DNA from: Osedax fenrisi | Taxonomy: Eukaryota > Annelida > Polychaeta > Sabellida > Siboglinidae | Direction: 5' to 3' | DNA length: 64,000 bases | Assembly: GCA_964019155.1 (NCBI GenBank) | Contig: OZ025243.1 | Span: 18,545,027-18,609,026, forward strand | Shown here: positions 24,841 to 38,793 of the stretch, piece by piece | How the letters are laid out: the number at the start of each line of letters is the position of its first letter | Position numbering within the stretch: position 1 is the first letter of the stretch | Position numbers and translations under genes: made by a program | Notes under the pieces: model-generated | The model's database searches: none | Told to the model about the DNA's origin: nothing | Seen by the model: the letters and a program-made list of their open reading frames with translations, nothing else

Positions 24841-26570
24841 TCATTAAATAGAAAATTGATATAAAAGTTAATTTTACAATTATTCTAATATTTCTGCTAA
24901 TTATTTGATGTATAAATAGTGACTGTTTAATTTAAAATGATATGTATACACTCTGTGATTAACCTAGCAGCCTATTTATACTTGAAGTCAGTGTTTACGT
25001 TATATTCCATGACTTAGGCGTTAGATAATTTCCTCGACACGTTCACTTCGTCGTCGAGTGGTAAACAACATAGAACACAATTGGTCTCGCCACGCCCAAT
25101 ATATCTTTAGGGGCGTGACTATCAATTACGCATGAATATTAATTAATATACGGAAGTAATTACGACTTTCCATAAGCAATCATATTTCAATGGTTTCGTT
25201 TCGATGACGCTTAAGTCGCTGCAGCTTATAAATGTAGGTATATCATCGTGTTCACTATTTCAATATAGTTCCCTGAATACAATTAAATTACTAATATATG
25301 AAAGGAATTTAATATTTTTTAGAATATAACATATTTTAAATTTTGTTTTTAAGATAATTAAATCGGGCTTAATACATTTAACTTAAATATCATTCTAATA
25401 AGATATTTCTATAAATATAAATAATACTATAAAGGAAAATACCCCAAGCCGAACAAATCATATCTGAAGAACAAGTAAGGCCGAAAAGATTACAAATATT
25501 AGAACCCTTATAGAAAAGCATATTGATTCACATACGAACATGTTCCATAATGTCATTGATTTCAGGAAACTATTTGACATCATCTATCATGAAGAAATGT
25601 AGTCAATACTTCAAAATTATGGTATCACGAATTAATTACAATAATTAAAGCTTTATATAGTAACATTACCATTGCAGTCCTAATTATTAACCACATAACT
25701 GTTGGAGTACTTAAAGGATGTTTTCTATCACTTGTATTCTTCAATATATTCGTCGAGGAAATCATGTAGGAAGTACAATATAATCTAACGCCATGAATAG
25801 TAATAGGTGACAGACCAATTTGGAATCTGAAATTTGCAGATGACATTGATTTACTAGCATGTATTTATAAAGATCTTCAATATATGACCAACCAATTGTC
25901 GAAATGTGCTAGCAGATATGACATCGAGATCAGTTCAGAAAAATTAAGCTAATGGTTAATAGCAATAACTCCTCTCTTCATGCTGACATCACACTAAATG
26001 ATAATAAACTGGAAGAAGTCAACAACTTATGTTACAAAGGATGTTTCAAAGGATGTTTCACGTGAAACTTACATTAGAATAAGTCTAGCTCTTGTGACTT
26101 CAGTCATGATACGACTATATATTATATAGTATAGCCGACACATACATTGAAGATAAAATACGAAAACACACTCGTCCTTTCAATATTAACATATGGATTA
26201 GAGTCCTATACCATTAAGTACGATAGCTTATTTGATGGAGAGGATAATAGAAATAATCGGTAAATCCTGTGTTACGCATGGTCAAATAACGTAAACTAAA
26301 ATGGTATGTACATATATCGAGAAATGACTATTTCAGCAACACGATAATGAAGGACATGGTTTAAGTGTCGCGAAAGCAAAATCGTCCGCGCAAGCAATTG
26401 TTCGACAATATATCTGATTGTACCAATGATGTACTAATTAATCAAGCTTAAACTGGACGCGAACCAACTAAGCCTAACTTCCACAAAGCCCACGATCGCG
26501 ATGGCTGGATAAAATGTGGTGTTAAGGCAGATGAGACGAATTTGATTCCACCTACGATTTCCAAGTCACG
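24835..26570 (+). repeat. Partial third unit of the tandem duplication
   Basis: From ATAAAACTCATTAAATAG onward the sequence repeats the first 1.7 kb of units 1 and 2 but with clearly more substitutions and small indels, so it is an older or less homogenised copy. It breaks off after the first RTE remnant; no CBM14 gene follows in this orientation. Confidence 0.8.
25440..26560 (+). pseudogene. RTE reverse transcriptase remnant, third unit
   Basis: Same degenerate RT as at 2046 and 11267, with FADD-like NLKFADDIDLLA at about 25825-25860 and a decayed C-terminal part to about 26540. It lacks some words of the other copies (for instance part of the segment after TAATTATTAACCAC). It is nonfunctional. 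Confidence 0.7.
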
Positions 26571-26681
26571 GAACTAAAATAAGTAATTAAGCGGATCATT
26601 AATATTTCATTAAGTAGATCATCAACAATTATTTACCTATTCACATATTTGTATATATGTATAAATACTTGAATTGTTTAA

Positions 26682-26736
<55 letters not shown>

Positions 26737-26892
26737 GATATACCAAAGTAGTATTACTAATATACTTATTAATATACTTTACTAATATACTTATTAATAT
26801 ACTTTACTAATATATAATATATTAATGAATAAAGATATAATACACGCGAAATAGTATACTCTAATATTGTACATGACATGTATTCAGTAAGC
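26571..26892. other. AT-rich spacer with (TA)n and short tandem repeats
   Basis: A pure TA run lies at about 26685-26733 and is followed by three copies of an AATATACTTACTAATATACT-like unit (26750-26815). No gene is seen. Confidence 0.6.
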
Positions 26893-29442
26893 CACCTACA
26901 TAGGTTTAATTTGGCTAATCTTAACCAAAGAACTCATGACGTTGCGTCTTTAAAGCCGAAAGGAAGAGGCGTATACGATCTTAGCAAGAACAAAGAGAAA
27001 AATGTACTACCTGAGAGCTCTCCGAAACTAATTAGTTTCAAAAGCTATATACAGATTGCAACACTTAATGTTAGAACAATACGAACATCAGACAAAATAT
27101 ACGAAATAGCAAACAACTTCAACAAATGCAAACTATCTATTAGCATAGTAGTAGCTGTTTTCAATGGTAACCCAAATACAACTATAGTTGTAAAATATGC
27201 TCCAATTGAAGGAAGTAAAGAGGCAGAAGGACACTATAACAATTTAATTAATTTAATAAATAACATACCAAAACATCACATGGTAATATAATGCAGTGAT
27301 TTCAATTCTAACCTCGGAAAATAATCTGTACAACACACATACCATGAATCAACAAATAACAACGGTAAACTACTACTAGAGCATGCAACATCAAGTAATC
27401 TAATTATCAAAAATACTATGTTTACAAAAAGAAAAGTCACATTATGGACATACATATCAGACATGAACAATACAAAATCTTAAATCGACTACATTCTCAT
27501 GAGCAGGAAATGGAAAAAATCTGTACACAACTGTGAAGCATATAATTCATTTAGTAGTATCGGCAGTGATCATCGTCTTCTAACTGTTAAGATCAAATTA
27601 AGTCTTCAATGGCAAAATCACCAACGAGGAAAAAGAAATATGATTGGTCCTCACTAGGAAATCTTGAATTACGAAAACTGTATACAGTCACTGTACATAG
27701 ATACACTGTAAAGATATGCTGAATTGTGTACAGATAATGATCATATTACTGAAAAATATGCTCACTTTGTTAATGCAAATAGTAAAACTTCTGTTAAACT
27801 AATACCGATTAAGAAGAAAAATAAAGACAATAAAATGCAAGTGATCCAATAATCGAAGAAATACGTCAAAATGTTAATAAAGCATTCGCAACATTTAACT
27901 TTGAATCCAATGATAGGTTGCAACAAGAACTACAAGACGAAAAAAGAAAAATGAAAGAAATGTACAATAACATACAAGAATAAGAACTAGTTGAGATGAT
28001 TAAACAAGTTGAAATAGCGGATAACAGACAGAAACATAAAGAAAGCTGGGAATTATGAACAAAATTACAGGAAGAAAAATAGATAAAATTCAAAAGAGGA
28101 ACGGGTAAATAGATGGTTTGAATATTTCCACAATCTACTTGGTAAAGATCCCTTACTAACAGAAGAACCTCCTGAAGAATATCTTAACAATATACTGTAT
28201 GAACTAGAGATAAAAGATAGCTACTTTGATCTCGAGGAATTACAAAAAGAAAAAAACAACTTATGTGATGGAAAAATACCTGGTCCAGATAATATTACAT
28301 CAGAAGTTATTAAAAAATATGATTTTTATGATATTCTCATAGAATTTAGCAATAGACTATTGAACGACAATATAATACCAGAACAATGGTCAGAAATAAA
28401 AATGCTTCCTCTTCCATAATCAGGTGATTTAAGTCACATCTCAAACTACAAAGGAATAAGTCTCTCTTCTCAAGTTGCCAAAACTATTAATAAAATGATT
28501 CTAAATAGAATAATATCGAAAATCGATATACATCTTCGTCATAATCAAAATGTCTAACACAGCTCATATATTAGTAATACGCAGACAGATAGAAGGAATC
28601 CAAAATCTAAACAAGAAAGCAATAATTTGATATGTTTACTTTCGAAAAGCATTTGATTCAATTCACAGAGGAATGATGATGAACATTCTGAAATCTTATG
28701 ATATTCCATCAAGACTTCTCGCAGCAATAAATATTCTATACAAGAACACAAGGGCTCGAGTATTGACACCTGGCGGAGAAACCAACATATTTTAAATTAG
28801 AGCAGGAGTATTACAAGGTGACACATTGGCTCCATATATCTTCATAATTATTCTCGACTACGTTATGAGGCAAACATATCATGATAGGAAGAATATAGAA
28901 TTAGAACTTGGGTTTCAATTACGAAAAAGACAGAGCAGACGTATGACACCAATAACTATTACTGATCTCAATTTTGCTGACGATCTTGCATTAATCACTG
29001 AAGAAAATGAACAAGCTCAAGACATTCTAAATATTCTAGAACACGAAGCAGGAAAAGTGGGTCTACACTGTAATGCTAAGAAATCCGAAATTCAAGCATT
29101 CAACTACTAAGTACCTATTGATGTGAAATCTAGAGATGGTACAACGATAAAAGTAGTCAAGAATTTCAAATATCTAGGAGCATGGATGGAAAGTACAGAA
29201 AAATACATTAATGTAAGAAAATCGCTTGCATGGAAGGCTTGTCATGATCTAAGAAAAATATGGACATCGAAATAAGAACAAATTTAAAAACAAGAGTTTT
29301 TGTAGAAACTGGTGAAGCAGTTTTATTATATGGCGCAGAAACATGGACTCTAACAAAATCACGCACTAAGCATTTGGATGGGTGCTACACAAGAATGTTA
29401 CGAATGGATTATAAAATGTCCTGGAAAGATCATATTAATTAA
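26893..29442 (+). pseudogene. Near full-length RTE-type LINE, decayed
   Basis: The endonuclease begins with IQIATLNVRTIRTSDKI and continues over stops with CSDFNSNLG, IDYILMSRKW and GSDHRLLTV-like words. RT follows: PGPDNITSEVIKK, NYKGISLSS, then GVLQGDTLAPYIFIIILDYV and LNFADDLALI (catalytic FADD at about 28970-28990), and the RTE tail words YGAETWTLTKS and GCYTRMLRM. There are numerous stops, and part of the endonuclease after KCKLSI is missing. It shares its first 80 codons with the fragments at 3212 and 12421, so those are truncated members of the same family. Confidence 0.85.
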
Positions 29443-29623
29443 GTAATTAAGTAAAGTATGATGTAAACTCGTGCCAAACTATATACTTTTAAATTATAAA
29501 TAATATATTATAAATTATTATTTATATGATATATGATAACTAAGTAATCATTATGTTTCTTTAGGTTATTTTTTCAAAGAACCCTTTTGAGAAAACCCTA
29601 CAAATGATTCGTATATTAACTTG

Positions 29624-32100
29624 TTAACCTGTGCCGTCGAGTCGTATCCGACCCCTGGCGATATCGATGACAGCAGCTCTCCAACTCCTCCTACATCTTG
29701 AGGCCCTAATCATGTTGTAGATAGTTCCATAGAAGTTTTTCTTTATGCTATCCAGCCATCTTTGCCGTGGTCTCCCTCTGCTTCTATAACCCCTCATTCT
29801 TCCTACCATCACTTCATATTCCATTCCGCCTGCTCTTATAACATGGACAAAATAACATAATGATGCATTTACTATCCTTGACTGAAGCGTCCATTCTGGT
29901 TTTTATATTATCAATAACCCATACATTTTTCTTTCTGTCGGTCCATGTTACTCTTAGCAGACGCCTCCACAACTCAACTCAAAAGCATCAATCATATTTC
30001 TCTCAAGCTTTCTCAATGTCCAAGATTCTGCTCCGTATAAGACTATAGGGAAAACTAAAGCTTTTACAACCTAATTTTTGTTCTGAGGATAATTCCTCTA
30101 TCTTTCCAGATTTTCGTTAGTCCCCCATTGCAGATATACCCAATGCTAACCTTCTGCGTATTCCCTTCTCATATAATCCATCCTTGGTTATTAGAGATCC
30201 CAGGAAAAAAAAGTGTGATACTACTTCAATATGTTTGCTGTCTACTACCATTTCTCCTTGGTTTTCAGTCATCATTACTTTAGTTTTGCCTACATTTAGA
30301 TAAATACCTGCCTTTTCATTAGCCAACTTTACTCTTTCCATAATTGCTATTAGATCATTTTTAGTTTCAGCGATCAGAGTTGTGTCATCAGAATATATTG
30401 TCGGTTAGTAATCCTTATACCTACAATACTGATTCCCCCATACTAATTTTCTAATGTATCTCTCGTTATGTTTTCTGCATATATGTTAAACAGTAAGATA
30501 GTTCAAATACATCCTTGTATTACCCCTTTCCCTATATTTATAGTATTAGTTTCACCGAATTATGTTCTTATAGTGGCTTCTAGTTTCGTATAATCTTTCT
30601 CAGTAGGACTATTAGGTGAACTGGAACTCCCATTTATTGGAGTATCACCCATAGTTTATCATGATCTACACAGTCAAAGGCATTTATAGTCGATAAAACA
30701 CATATACACATTCCTGATGTGTTCTTTGGATGTTTCCATCATCCACCGCAAATTAGCTATATGATCTCTTGTTCTTCCTTTTCTAAAACTTGCTTGTTCA
30801 ATAGATAGTTCTGGGATGAGAAAATGTTCTAATCTTTTCTGAATAATTCGAAGGAATATCTTGCTAGCATGAGAGATCAGAGCAATAGTTCGATAGTTCC
30901 CACATTCTTTCTTATCTCCTTTCTTGTATATCGGGAGATAAACAGATTTCTTCCAATCTATTGGCCATTCCTTAGTCCTCGATATGTTATTGAAAAGAAT
31001 TAACAGTATTTTATAGATGAATCTCCACCTGCTTTCAGAAGCTCTCTAGGTATATAATCACATACAGATGATTTCCGATTTGATATATGCTTGATATCTA
31101 TGATGCATCCTTTACCTCTGTCTCTAGTATATAAGGTTCATCTTCATATCTAGTTTCGGGGAAAGTATCAATGATTTTAGGATATCTCCGGTAAAGCTCT
31201 TATGTGTATTGTTGCCATCTAATTTCTAACTTCTCATTCTTAAGTAGCCGTCTTTCCATAACTTAGATTCATAACTCCGTATCTAGCGGTGTATGATCCA
31301 GTTATATCTTTTATTTCCTTGTTTAGATATTTTATTCTTCCCTTTTTATTGTTTCTTCTATTTATCTGCATTTCTCTCTTAAATTTATCTCCTTATCGTA
31401 CCTTGCTTTTTTTAAATTCTGCATTTAGTTTTTTATATTTTTCTATTTCTCCTTTTCCTTTTGCCTCTCTTCTCTCCTCCGCTATTTTTATTGTTTATTC
31501 GGTTAACCATTATGTACATTTCCTCTTCTTTACGTTGGAATCAATCGTCAATGACATACATGGTGTCATCTTTTGGAGTTATATCGATTGCTTTTTATAG
31601 GGCATCGTAGAAATAATCCATCTCCTCTTCATCTGCTATTTAAGTGGGAGCGTATACTTGTATGAATGTGAAATTTATAGGTTTACCTTGGATACGAATT
31701 GATTGAACCTAAGAACATATTTTTTTATTTTTTCTGTGCATATGAATACCACCCCTTCTTTCAATTTTATCGTTTCCACTAAAATATACTGAATAGTTAT
31801 CGGATTTTACTTGTCCTATCTCCTTCCACTTCGTATCACTTATTCCCATTAAATCTATTCCATTCCTTCCCATGTCCATTGTAATAATTTCTGTATTTCC
31901 ATTAATCATTGTTCTACCATTCCATGTCGCTATACTTATATTTTTTTTAAATTCTAGATAGCTATTAATATCTGTGCGTTTCAAGATGATTTTCTCGGAA
32001 ATAAACATTCCTTGCGGATTTAAAATAGCCTCATCATTCTACCGACTGTACAAGAAAGTTTCGCTCATCCCCAGTAATAATTGAAAAGCTCGCCAACCTG
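29624..32100 (-). pseudogene. BovB/RTE-like LINE, decayed, tail to tail with the previous element
   Basis: On the minus strand, the endonuclease start (IATWNGRTMINGN, DLMGISDTKW, GGIHMHRKN) is at 32008-31709. RT C-terminal words (EKAGIYLNVGKTKVMM, FLGSLITKDG, EIRRRLALG-like) are at 30341-30117. The 3' tail RGRPRQRWLD ... RIRLDGTG is at 29824-29624, ending in GGCACAGG. These are typical of the BovB branch of RTE. Intervening frames are broken. A roughly 45-bp direct repeat with few mismatches (TTTTTTCAAAGAACCCTTTT, about 29568-29612 and 32581-32626) brackets the element and may be its target duplication. Confidence 0.8.
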
Positions 32101-32578
32101 GGGGGCTCATTTTCTAGCCTTAACTTCTATTTGTGCTGTCATGTTTGTTTTCGTGGGAATTTTACTGGATTAGTTTCCCGTTGCTTTCTCCAGCGCAGTG
32201 TTGAAGCCATGAATGCAGATATGAAGTTGCCGTTGTCCTAACTAGATCATCCGTCTCGTCTACTATTTCTATCGCTGCTGCTCATAAGAAAAAACTCTGT
32301 TTTATTTCTGTTACTATATGAAATGTTAGACTAGTTTTGTTAGAAGCCAGTCATACCCATGCAATATTTAGCCGGCCAGTCGAGGTCGTTTAACTGGGTT
32401 ACTTGCCGTGCTGTTCACCACTACTTGGAGGTAATTGCATCAGTTGAGTACTATGTATGGATAGATGATCCTGAAAAACACATTTTCAAAGTATAGTGTA
32501 TAGGGTTCGACTATTCAGAAACCATCCGTACTACCATACACCATACCCTAAATAAATCCATGTATATATTATAACCCC
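32101..32578. other. LINE 5' flank or UTR-like sequence, no gene
   Basis: GC-richer than the AT-rich spacers, without a frame I can recognise. It probably belongs to the 5' leader of the BovB-like element, as it lies inside the direct repeats that bracket it. Confidence 0.4.
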
Positions 32579-32619
32579 CATTTTTTCAAAGAACCCTTTT
32601 GAAAAAACCCTATAAATGA

Positions 32620-33155
32620 TTCGTGTATAAAGTCATCCAATAAACCCTTTATTTATGTCTATATAACTTTTATTTCTAACAGTGTAGACAGCTAAAGTTC
32701 CTAACAGTAGTGCATACTACTCATTTGGAAAATATTATTAAACCAGATGGTAGAAGAATAAACATAAATAGTAGTACTTTTAACCTTAATCGTATACTTA
32801 TTGTTTATCGGTCACTTAAAATTGTTATACAAATATTACAATTTAAAATATTCTATAATTTATCGAGATAATTCAAAAATTATGATTTTTATGTTTACAA
32901 TTATTTGGTAATTTTGATATATTACTATATTTCATTTGTTTTATTAAAAAAATACCAAGAAATGTTAGTAATACTTTATTAATTAATAAATTAAATTTGT
33001 TGAAAAATTGTCAATAACATTTTTGTTACTAAGTTTTAGTTACATTATTTAAATATATTACATTGTTAGACATATTTTATTTAATAGTAATTATTAATAA
33101 GGTTATTTAGATTCAAATAAAGGGTTCATTGGATGACTCTGTACACGAACACTTT
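32620..33155. mobile_element. Fold-back MITE with AGTCATCCAATRAACCCTTTA arms
   Basis: The left arm (about 32620-32658) and right arm (about 33115-33155) are inverted copies, sharing TTCGTGTA, GTCATCCAAT and AACCCTTTATTT. The interior is AT-rich and noncoding. Further AAAGAACCCTTT / GGTTCTTTGG words on both sides (29570, 33170-33245, 34265, 34400) show that several related fragments are scattered nearby. Confidence 0.6.
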
Positions 33156-34620
33156 ATGTGGTTCTTTGATACAAATAACCTAAAGAGCCATTTCTGAATA
33201 TTATTTCTAAGGGTTCTTTAGACAACAATAACCTAAAGAACCCTTTCTGAATAGTATTTATATAGGTTTCATTGAAATTGTAATTATATATGTAGTATAG
33301 TGTTAATAAACAAGTCAATACGGTTCGCGTTTCCAATAATCGTTTTATTCGAGGAGAGTCTTCGCCATGTGCTATCGTCGATACAAGATAATTATACGTC
33401 TGCTCGCTTCGACCGCTAGCTCAAAAAAGGCTCGTTCACCTTGGAACAATTCCAGATGTCACGCCCATAATATGTTAAGGGACGTGCCAGAGAAATAATA
33501 ATAATAATACGGTTGGAGTCGGTAGTGCTCCAGAAGCTGGTCGTATCGTGCAGCAGCTCGTCGGTCTCAGTCGTCGTCGTGGTCGCAGGTTGAATATCGG
33601 GATACGTGGTGACGGAATACGTGGTGGGGGAAATACGTGGTGACGGAATACGTGGTGGGGGAAATACGTGGTGACGGAATACGTGGTGGGGGAAATACGT
33701 GGTGACGGAATACGTGGTGACACACTATATAACATATAGAACCCTTTTATTATTTGGAATTATAAATATATAAGAATATATGTTAGATTTTTAGTTAATT
33801 ATTATAATATTAATAAAGTTTAGTATATATTATAAAATATATAATAATATAATTTAGATATAGTATACTAATTCAAATATGATTCATTGATAATTTTTCC
33901 AACACAAAGTAGAAATAGAAAAATTTAATAAGACTTATTAAATTATTCCTCTCCACGGAAATATTTAGTAAAAGGCGAAATATTTATGCATGGCTGGAGA
34001 AAAACCAGCGTAATTTAAAAATGGATATATTTGTATTCATCGTAAAATATTTAATCTTAGAATAGTAATTTAAATATTAATAATAAGTTTAATTATATAC
34101 TCGATTATTATAAAATATCATTTAAATGACTAGTTTACAAAAATATATATAAATATATTAATACAACATTTTAATTATAATAATATGTGTACATATATTA
34201 CACATATTATATTAACATAGTATTATCATTATAATTAGTAATAGCAAAAGGTTATTTTACGATTCCAAAGAACCTAATATAAAAATAGGATTTATCTTTA
34301 CATTTCATTCATTGAAATGAACCCATTTATCATATATTTAATTCATATTTAAGAATCTCTTGATTTTATGATACCAATAAAAACCTATGCCGTTATCTTA
34401 TGGTTCTTTGGACTAGAATTATCATATAAATAACCCTACCTTTATTAGTGTAATGATCTCATTAAAGCAGACATGGAAACTATTGAGGAATAGTTTAGTT
34501 TGTATACTATACATATAGCATGACATTCAATACGCTCAAGTGTATATATCAGGTGAGTAAATTAATAACGAGATTTTTAATATTATATAGAAAATAGTTA
34601 GAAGTGCGTATCATATTATT
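33156..34620. other. Repeat debris: AAAGAACCC fragments, LTR-like palindrome, minisatellite
   Basis: Fragments of the AAAGAACCCTTT family lie at 33170-33260 and 34260-34440. At 33460-33486 is a diverged copy of the CACGCCC palindrome. At about 33597-33722 a GTGGTGACGGAATAC / GTGGTGGGGGAAATAC minisatellite runs through about four cycles; its proline-rich reading frame is a consequence of the repeat. The remainder is AT-rich without a recognisable gene. Confidence 0.6.
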
Positions 34621-34632
34621 AATATATAGAGA

Positions 34633-36480
34633 TTAGTCTGGGTGAGAGGTTATAGTGAAATCGAGGGTAGTTTTAGATTGAGTAATTGAAATATATAGTA
34701 GAAAAGGATGAGTGATTGATAGAGGAGAACTTGTTATTGAGAATATGATAGTATTAGTTTTAGTCATATTTAAAGAAATGGAATTATTAGAGAACCAATG
34801 AGTGAGATCAGTAATATAATTAAACATATGAATTATACCATAATCACTAGAACTAGGAAATTGCTAAATATATGAAGATCATCGGCATAAAGATGATAGT
34901 TAATATTATGATATTTGTTAAAAATTGATTTTATAGGAAGAATATAAATAATGAACAATATAGGGCCAAGAACAGAGCCTTGTGGAACACCGTGTATATT
35001 AAAATAAGGAGAAGATAATGAGGAGTTAATCTTCACCGAAGATTTTTTAGATGAAACAAAAGACATAAACCAACTGTGGACTTGACCGAATATACCAATT
35101 TCATTAAGTCTAATGGAAAGAATATTGTGATCTAGGGTATCAAAGGCACTAGATAAGTGAAGTAGTACGAGATAGCATGGGGAATTTATTATCAAGAAAT
35201 ATGAGAATATCATTAATGATTAAAGTAAGGGCAGTTTCGGTACTACGATGAGGAAGATACAAACTTTGATATTTATCAACAATAGCATTTGACGTAATGT
35301 AATTAATAAGTTGAGTGGACACAACTCGTTCTAAGGTCTCAGATATTGATGATAACTGAGATATTGGACGATAACTTGATAAATTAGATTGGTCAAGAGT
35401 AGTTTTTTTTATAGATGACATAATAGATCTATGAATGATTTCTATGAGTGATAAGTCCAATAGAATATCGTTATAATAAATGAAGTAGAGTGAGTGGAAT
35501 AAGATCAAGTGGGGAATTCTTTTTCAAGGATGTCATCAGATAGAGTACATTGTAATGTGTGGGAAGTGAAAAACATGACCAGTGTTCTGAGTTGATGTTA
35601 ACTTGAGATTGAGTGGTGCAGATTTTATGTTTGGAAGTACATTTAAAATACTAGACATTTTGTGTTGGGAGAAATTCGAACAAGGAACAACGAATTGAAT
35701 ACAGTTTGATAAATAGGTGTTTGTCTTGATTTTACTTACTAAGGTGAAAGATAATTTATAACCTTGCTTAGAAGATATTCCATAATTACCGAACATATCA
35801 ATGAAGTATGACGATTTGGTAGAGAGAAGTTTTTCTTGTAAATCTATCGACAAATTTTAAAGGCAATAAGATCAGAGTCGTCTACGAAGTTATAGTGTAT
35901 GAAATAGTTTCCTCAAGTTAACAAGCTTAATAGTACACCTGGAAGGCTTAGGAATAAGTTTGGTTGATAAGAGTAATGGATGGTGCAAAAATATCAATCG
36001 AATGAGATAATTCCAAATTACAAAAATCAAAAATAGTAGAAAAATCAGAATAAATACTGTTGTTAAGTTTATGGAATACAGAGTTAACAAGCTTTAGTTA
36101 ATAAATAGAGGAGATTTTCCGAAACGATGAAACTTGGTACCATGTGCCGTCGAGTCGAAACCGACCCCTGGCGACATCCATGGTAGCTATTTTCCATCCT
36201 GATCTATCTCGGAACGATCTAGAGGGTGAATAATTTGTGTCACCGGCAAGTTCAAATCAAATATAATGGCAAAGTGATCAGATATTAGAAAACTTTGATT
36301 GGGATATGATATTAAATTAGAATCATCTAAAGATAAAACTTAGTCAATAGTATTACCATTAGTGTTAGTAGGAAAACAAATATGTTTGTTCAGGGAATAC
36401 TCAAATATAAGTTCATTCAGAGATAAGGACGAATAATTATAATTATTAATTTGAATAATTAATCATCAAGAATAACTGTG
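34633..36480 (-). pseudogene. L2/CR1-like LINE remnant
   Basis: Minus-strand fragments in several frames: NLSSYRPISQLSSISETLER, VVSTQLINYI, HLSSAFDTLDHNIL, HGVPQGSVLGPILFIIYI and YADDLHIF, all within 35508-34833, and an endonuclease end with GNTID and SDHFAIIF-like words at about 36330-36250. It is related to the LINE at 17886 but much more decayed. It is interrupted by a BovB-like fragment at 36136-36230. Confidence 0.75.
36136..36230 (-). mobile_element. Short BovB/RTE 3' end inserted in the L2-like remnant
   Basis: About 95 bases beginning TGTGCCGTCGAGTCG on the plus strand match the 3' tail of the BovB-like element at 29624 (same GACCCCTGGCGA words). It is an extreme 5' truncation typical of LINE integration, nested inside older LINE sequence. 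Confidence 0.65.
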
Positions 36481-36780
36481 TTATCCGATGTGTTAGATTA
36501 TAAAATAAAGGATGGGTTAATATATATATATATTATGTAGTATGGTTTGTGTAATTGTGGGTATACGTGAGTTTATATTATTATGTATAGGTCAGCGGTA
36601 ATGTATAAGCGGTATAATTGTAGGTATGCATCGTTTATATTAAAACATGATAGTGTGTGGATACGTATGTGAGTGTGGTGCAGAGTATTCTTCAAGCTAT
36701 TAATGTACGTTATATAATTTAGTTGGGGTCATTTTAGAGTTATGAACAGCCGGTTATAGAGTGAAAATGAAATGAATTCT
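36481..36780. other. AT-rich spacer, no gene seen
   Basis: TG-containing AT-rich DNA with a short TA run at about 36520. No coding or RNA signal is seen. Confidence 0.5.
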
Positions 36781-36785
36781 GCGAC

Positions 36786-37275
36786 TACGGACCATCGATA
36801 TAAAGAAAGTGGATAAGCAATTGACGCATGCATTGCATGTTAAAGATAAATACTAGAATTGCAATTTTATCGATTAATTAACAAAATGGCATCAGTGATT
36901 TTTATTTGATATTAGTCATATTATATATGTCAAATATTAAAATAGTAAGCTTTTCGTCGAAATAGATTAAAGTGACTTCTCTATCTATATCAATGGATCA
37001 GATTATAAATATCGATAAAATATTATGATATCTTCAATTTAAATACACAAAATTACTAGAAATGTCGATATAGTGCATTTTAAATATATAATTTTATTTT
37101 TACTATAGATATTACATAAAAATTGGTAGTAATTATCAATATATATGTTAAACAATATTAATTTTAAATAAACATTAGTGGGCCAGATAGTGGGTTTCGA
37201 CTGAAGCGCCCGTATCGGATAATGACATACACTACATTCAATTGCTTATCCACTTTCTTTATATCGATGCTACGG
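36786..37275. mobile_element. Inverted-repeat MITE, ~490 bp
   Basis: TACGGACCATCGATATAAAG plus AAAGTGGATAAGCAATTGA at the left is mirrored at the right (TCAATTGCTTATCCACTTTC plus TTTATATCGATGCTACGG). Arms are about 37 bp with few mismatches. The interior is AT-rich and noncoding. Confidence 0.65.
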
Positions 37276-37618
37276 ACCCGAAACGCACGTAATGTGATTT
37301 ATGTGGTGATACAGATACAGATACATCGCTTTTTACCACTCGACGTCGAAGCGAATGCGTGAGTGTATACAAATCATATTAAGCAGTCACTATTTATACA
37401 TCATTTAATTAGCAGAAATATAAGAATAATTGTGGAATTAACTTGTATATATATGTACTATATAATGAAATAAATAAATATTACTTAAAATTGTATTATT
37501 TAATCTGAAAAATAGGTGATAATATATAATATAATAATGAAATCAATATATCAATATTTTATTATAAATATATCATTATCAACATGGTATTGTTAAATTT
37601 AAGAAAACGTCGATTAAT

Positions 37619-38749
37619 TTAACAAGTCCATTTAACGTTCATTTTACAAACAAAAGATTTGCGATCAACTCTGTCAATCATGTTAATATTCATTCCGATA
37701 TATATTAAATTGTCACCTAAGTTCTTGAAAGATAAAACCTCTTTAGGCTTACCTATCGTATTTCCATCAAATGAGATATATTCTTTCTTTATCTGTAAAT
37801 ATATTGTAAATTAAAATATAACAAAGAAGTAACATATTATATATATAAACGTATACGTACCTCTCCGAAAGAAGGTGAACTGACGATATCATTCTGATAA
37901 TAATTCTTTTTATTAGCGAACATGAACATTTGTCCCTTTTTATTACCCCTATAGAACCAAGTAACACCGGAGACAGCTGTATGGTGTATTGTAATTCATT
38001 GTACTTATGTTAGGTTATTAATTAATTGTATTTTAATAAAGTTATTATAGCTATTTATATCGTTCTAAATTATAATACATTATCTAATATAAGCTTTAAA
38101 ACTCATAATGGATTAATTTAGACAAATAATGTTCCTATAATAATTAATATATTTAAATATAAAACGATGACAAGTATATATGCATATATGCATATATTAG
38201 TGCATTTCCTAATGTGTAATGACTACCAGATAATTTTTAAATTATTATAATTATAATAATTGATAATTAAATTTAATTATATTTAAACAAACTGTATTAT
38301 ACATAATATTTTATTATTTTATTCAATAATTTAATTAAATATATATTATCCATTATAGATAATTTAAGTAGGGTTACTTTTTATTAATTCTAAGGGGTAA
38401 TATTATATATGAATTATAAATGTTTTAAGTATGACATTACAAATAATGGAATCATTAAATACTTTATAATATGATATCATATTATATTATAATATTAAGG
38501 AATTTATATATATATATATAAATATATATATTTATATATATATTATACAATACATACTTATTGCATATTAAATATCATAAATATTGCATCTATTATTTTA
38601 TAATTTAAATGTATTCATTTATTTATAAATATAGTAAACTATATAATAAATATGTGTACTTAATTGATAATTTCTCATTATTTATAAATTCCTTTATTAT
38701 TGAGAAATAGATTATCAAATAAATTAATTTAAAATACACACTAATATTA

Positions 38750-38793
<44 letters not shown>

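Noticed and set aside
31289..31600. 103-codon F/L/S-rich plus-strand ORF
   Set aside because: It lies opposite the BovB-like element and reads the complement of its lysine-rich linker; no independent support.
33475..33735. Proline/histidine-rich ORF
   Set aside because: It is produced by the GTGGTGACGGAATAC minisatellite read backwards.
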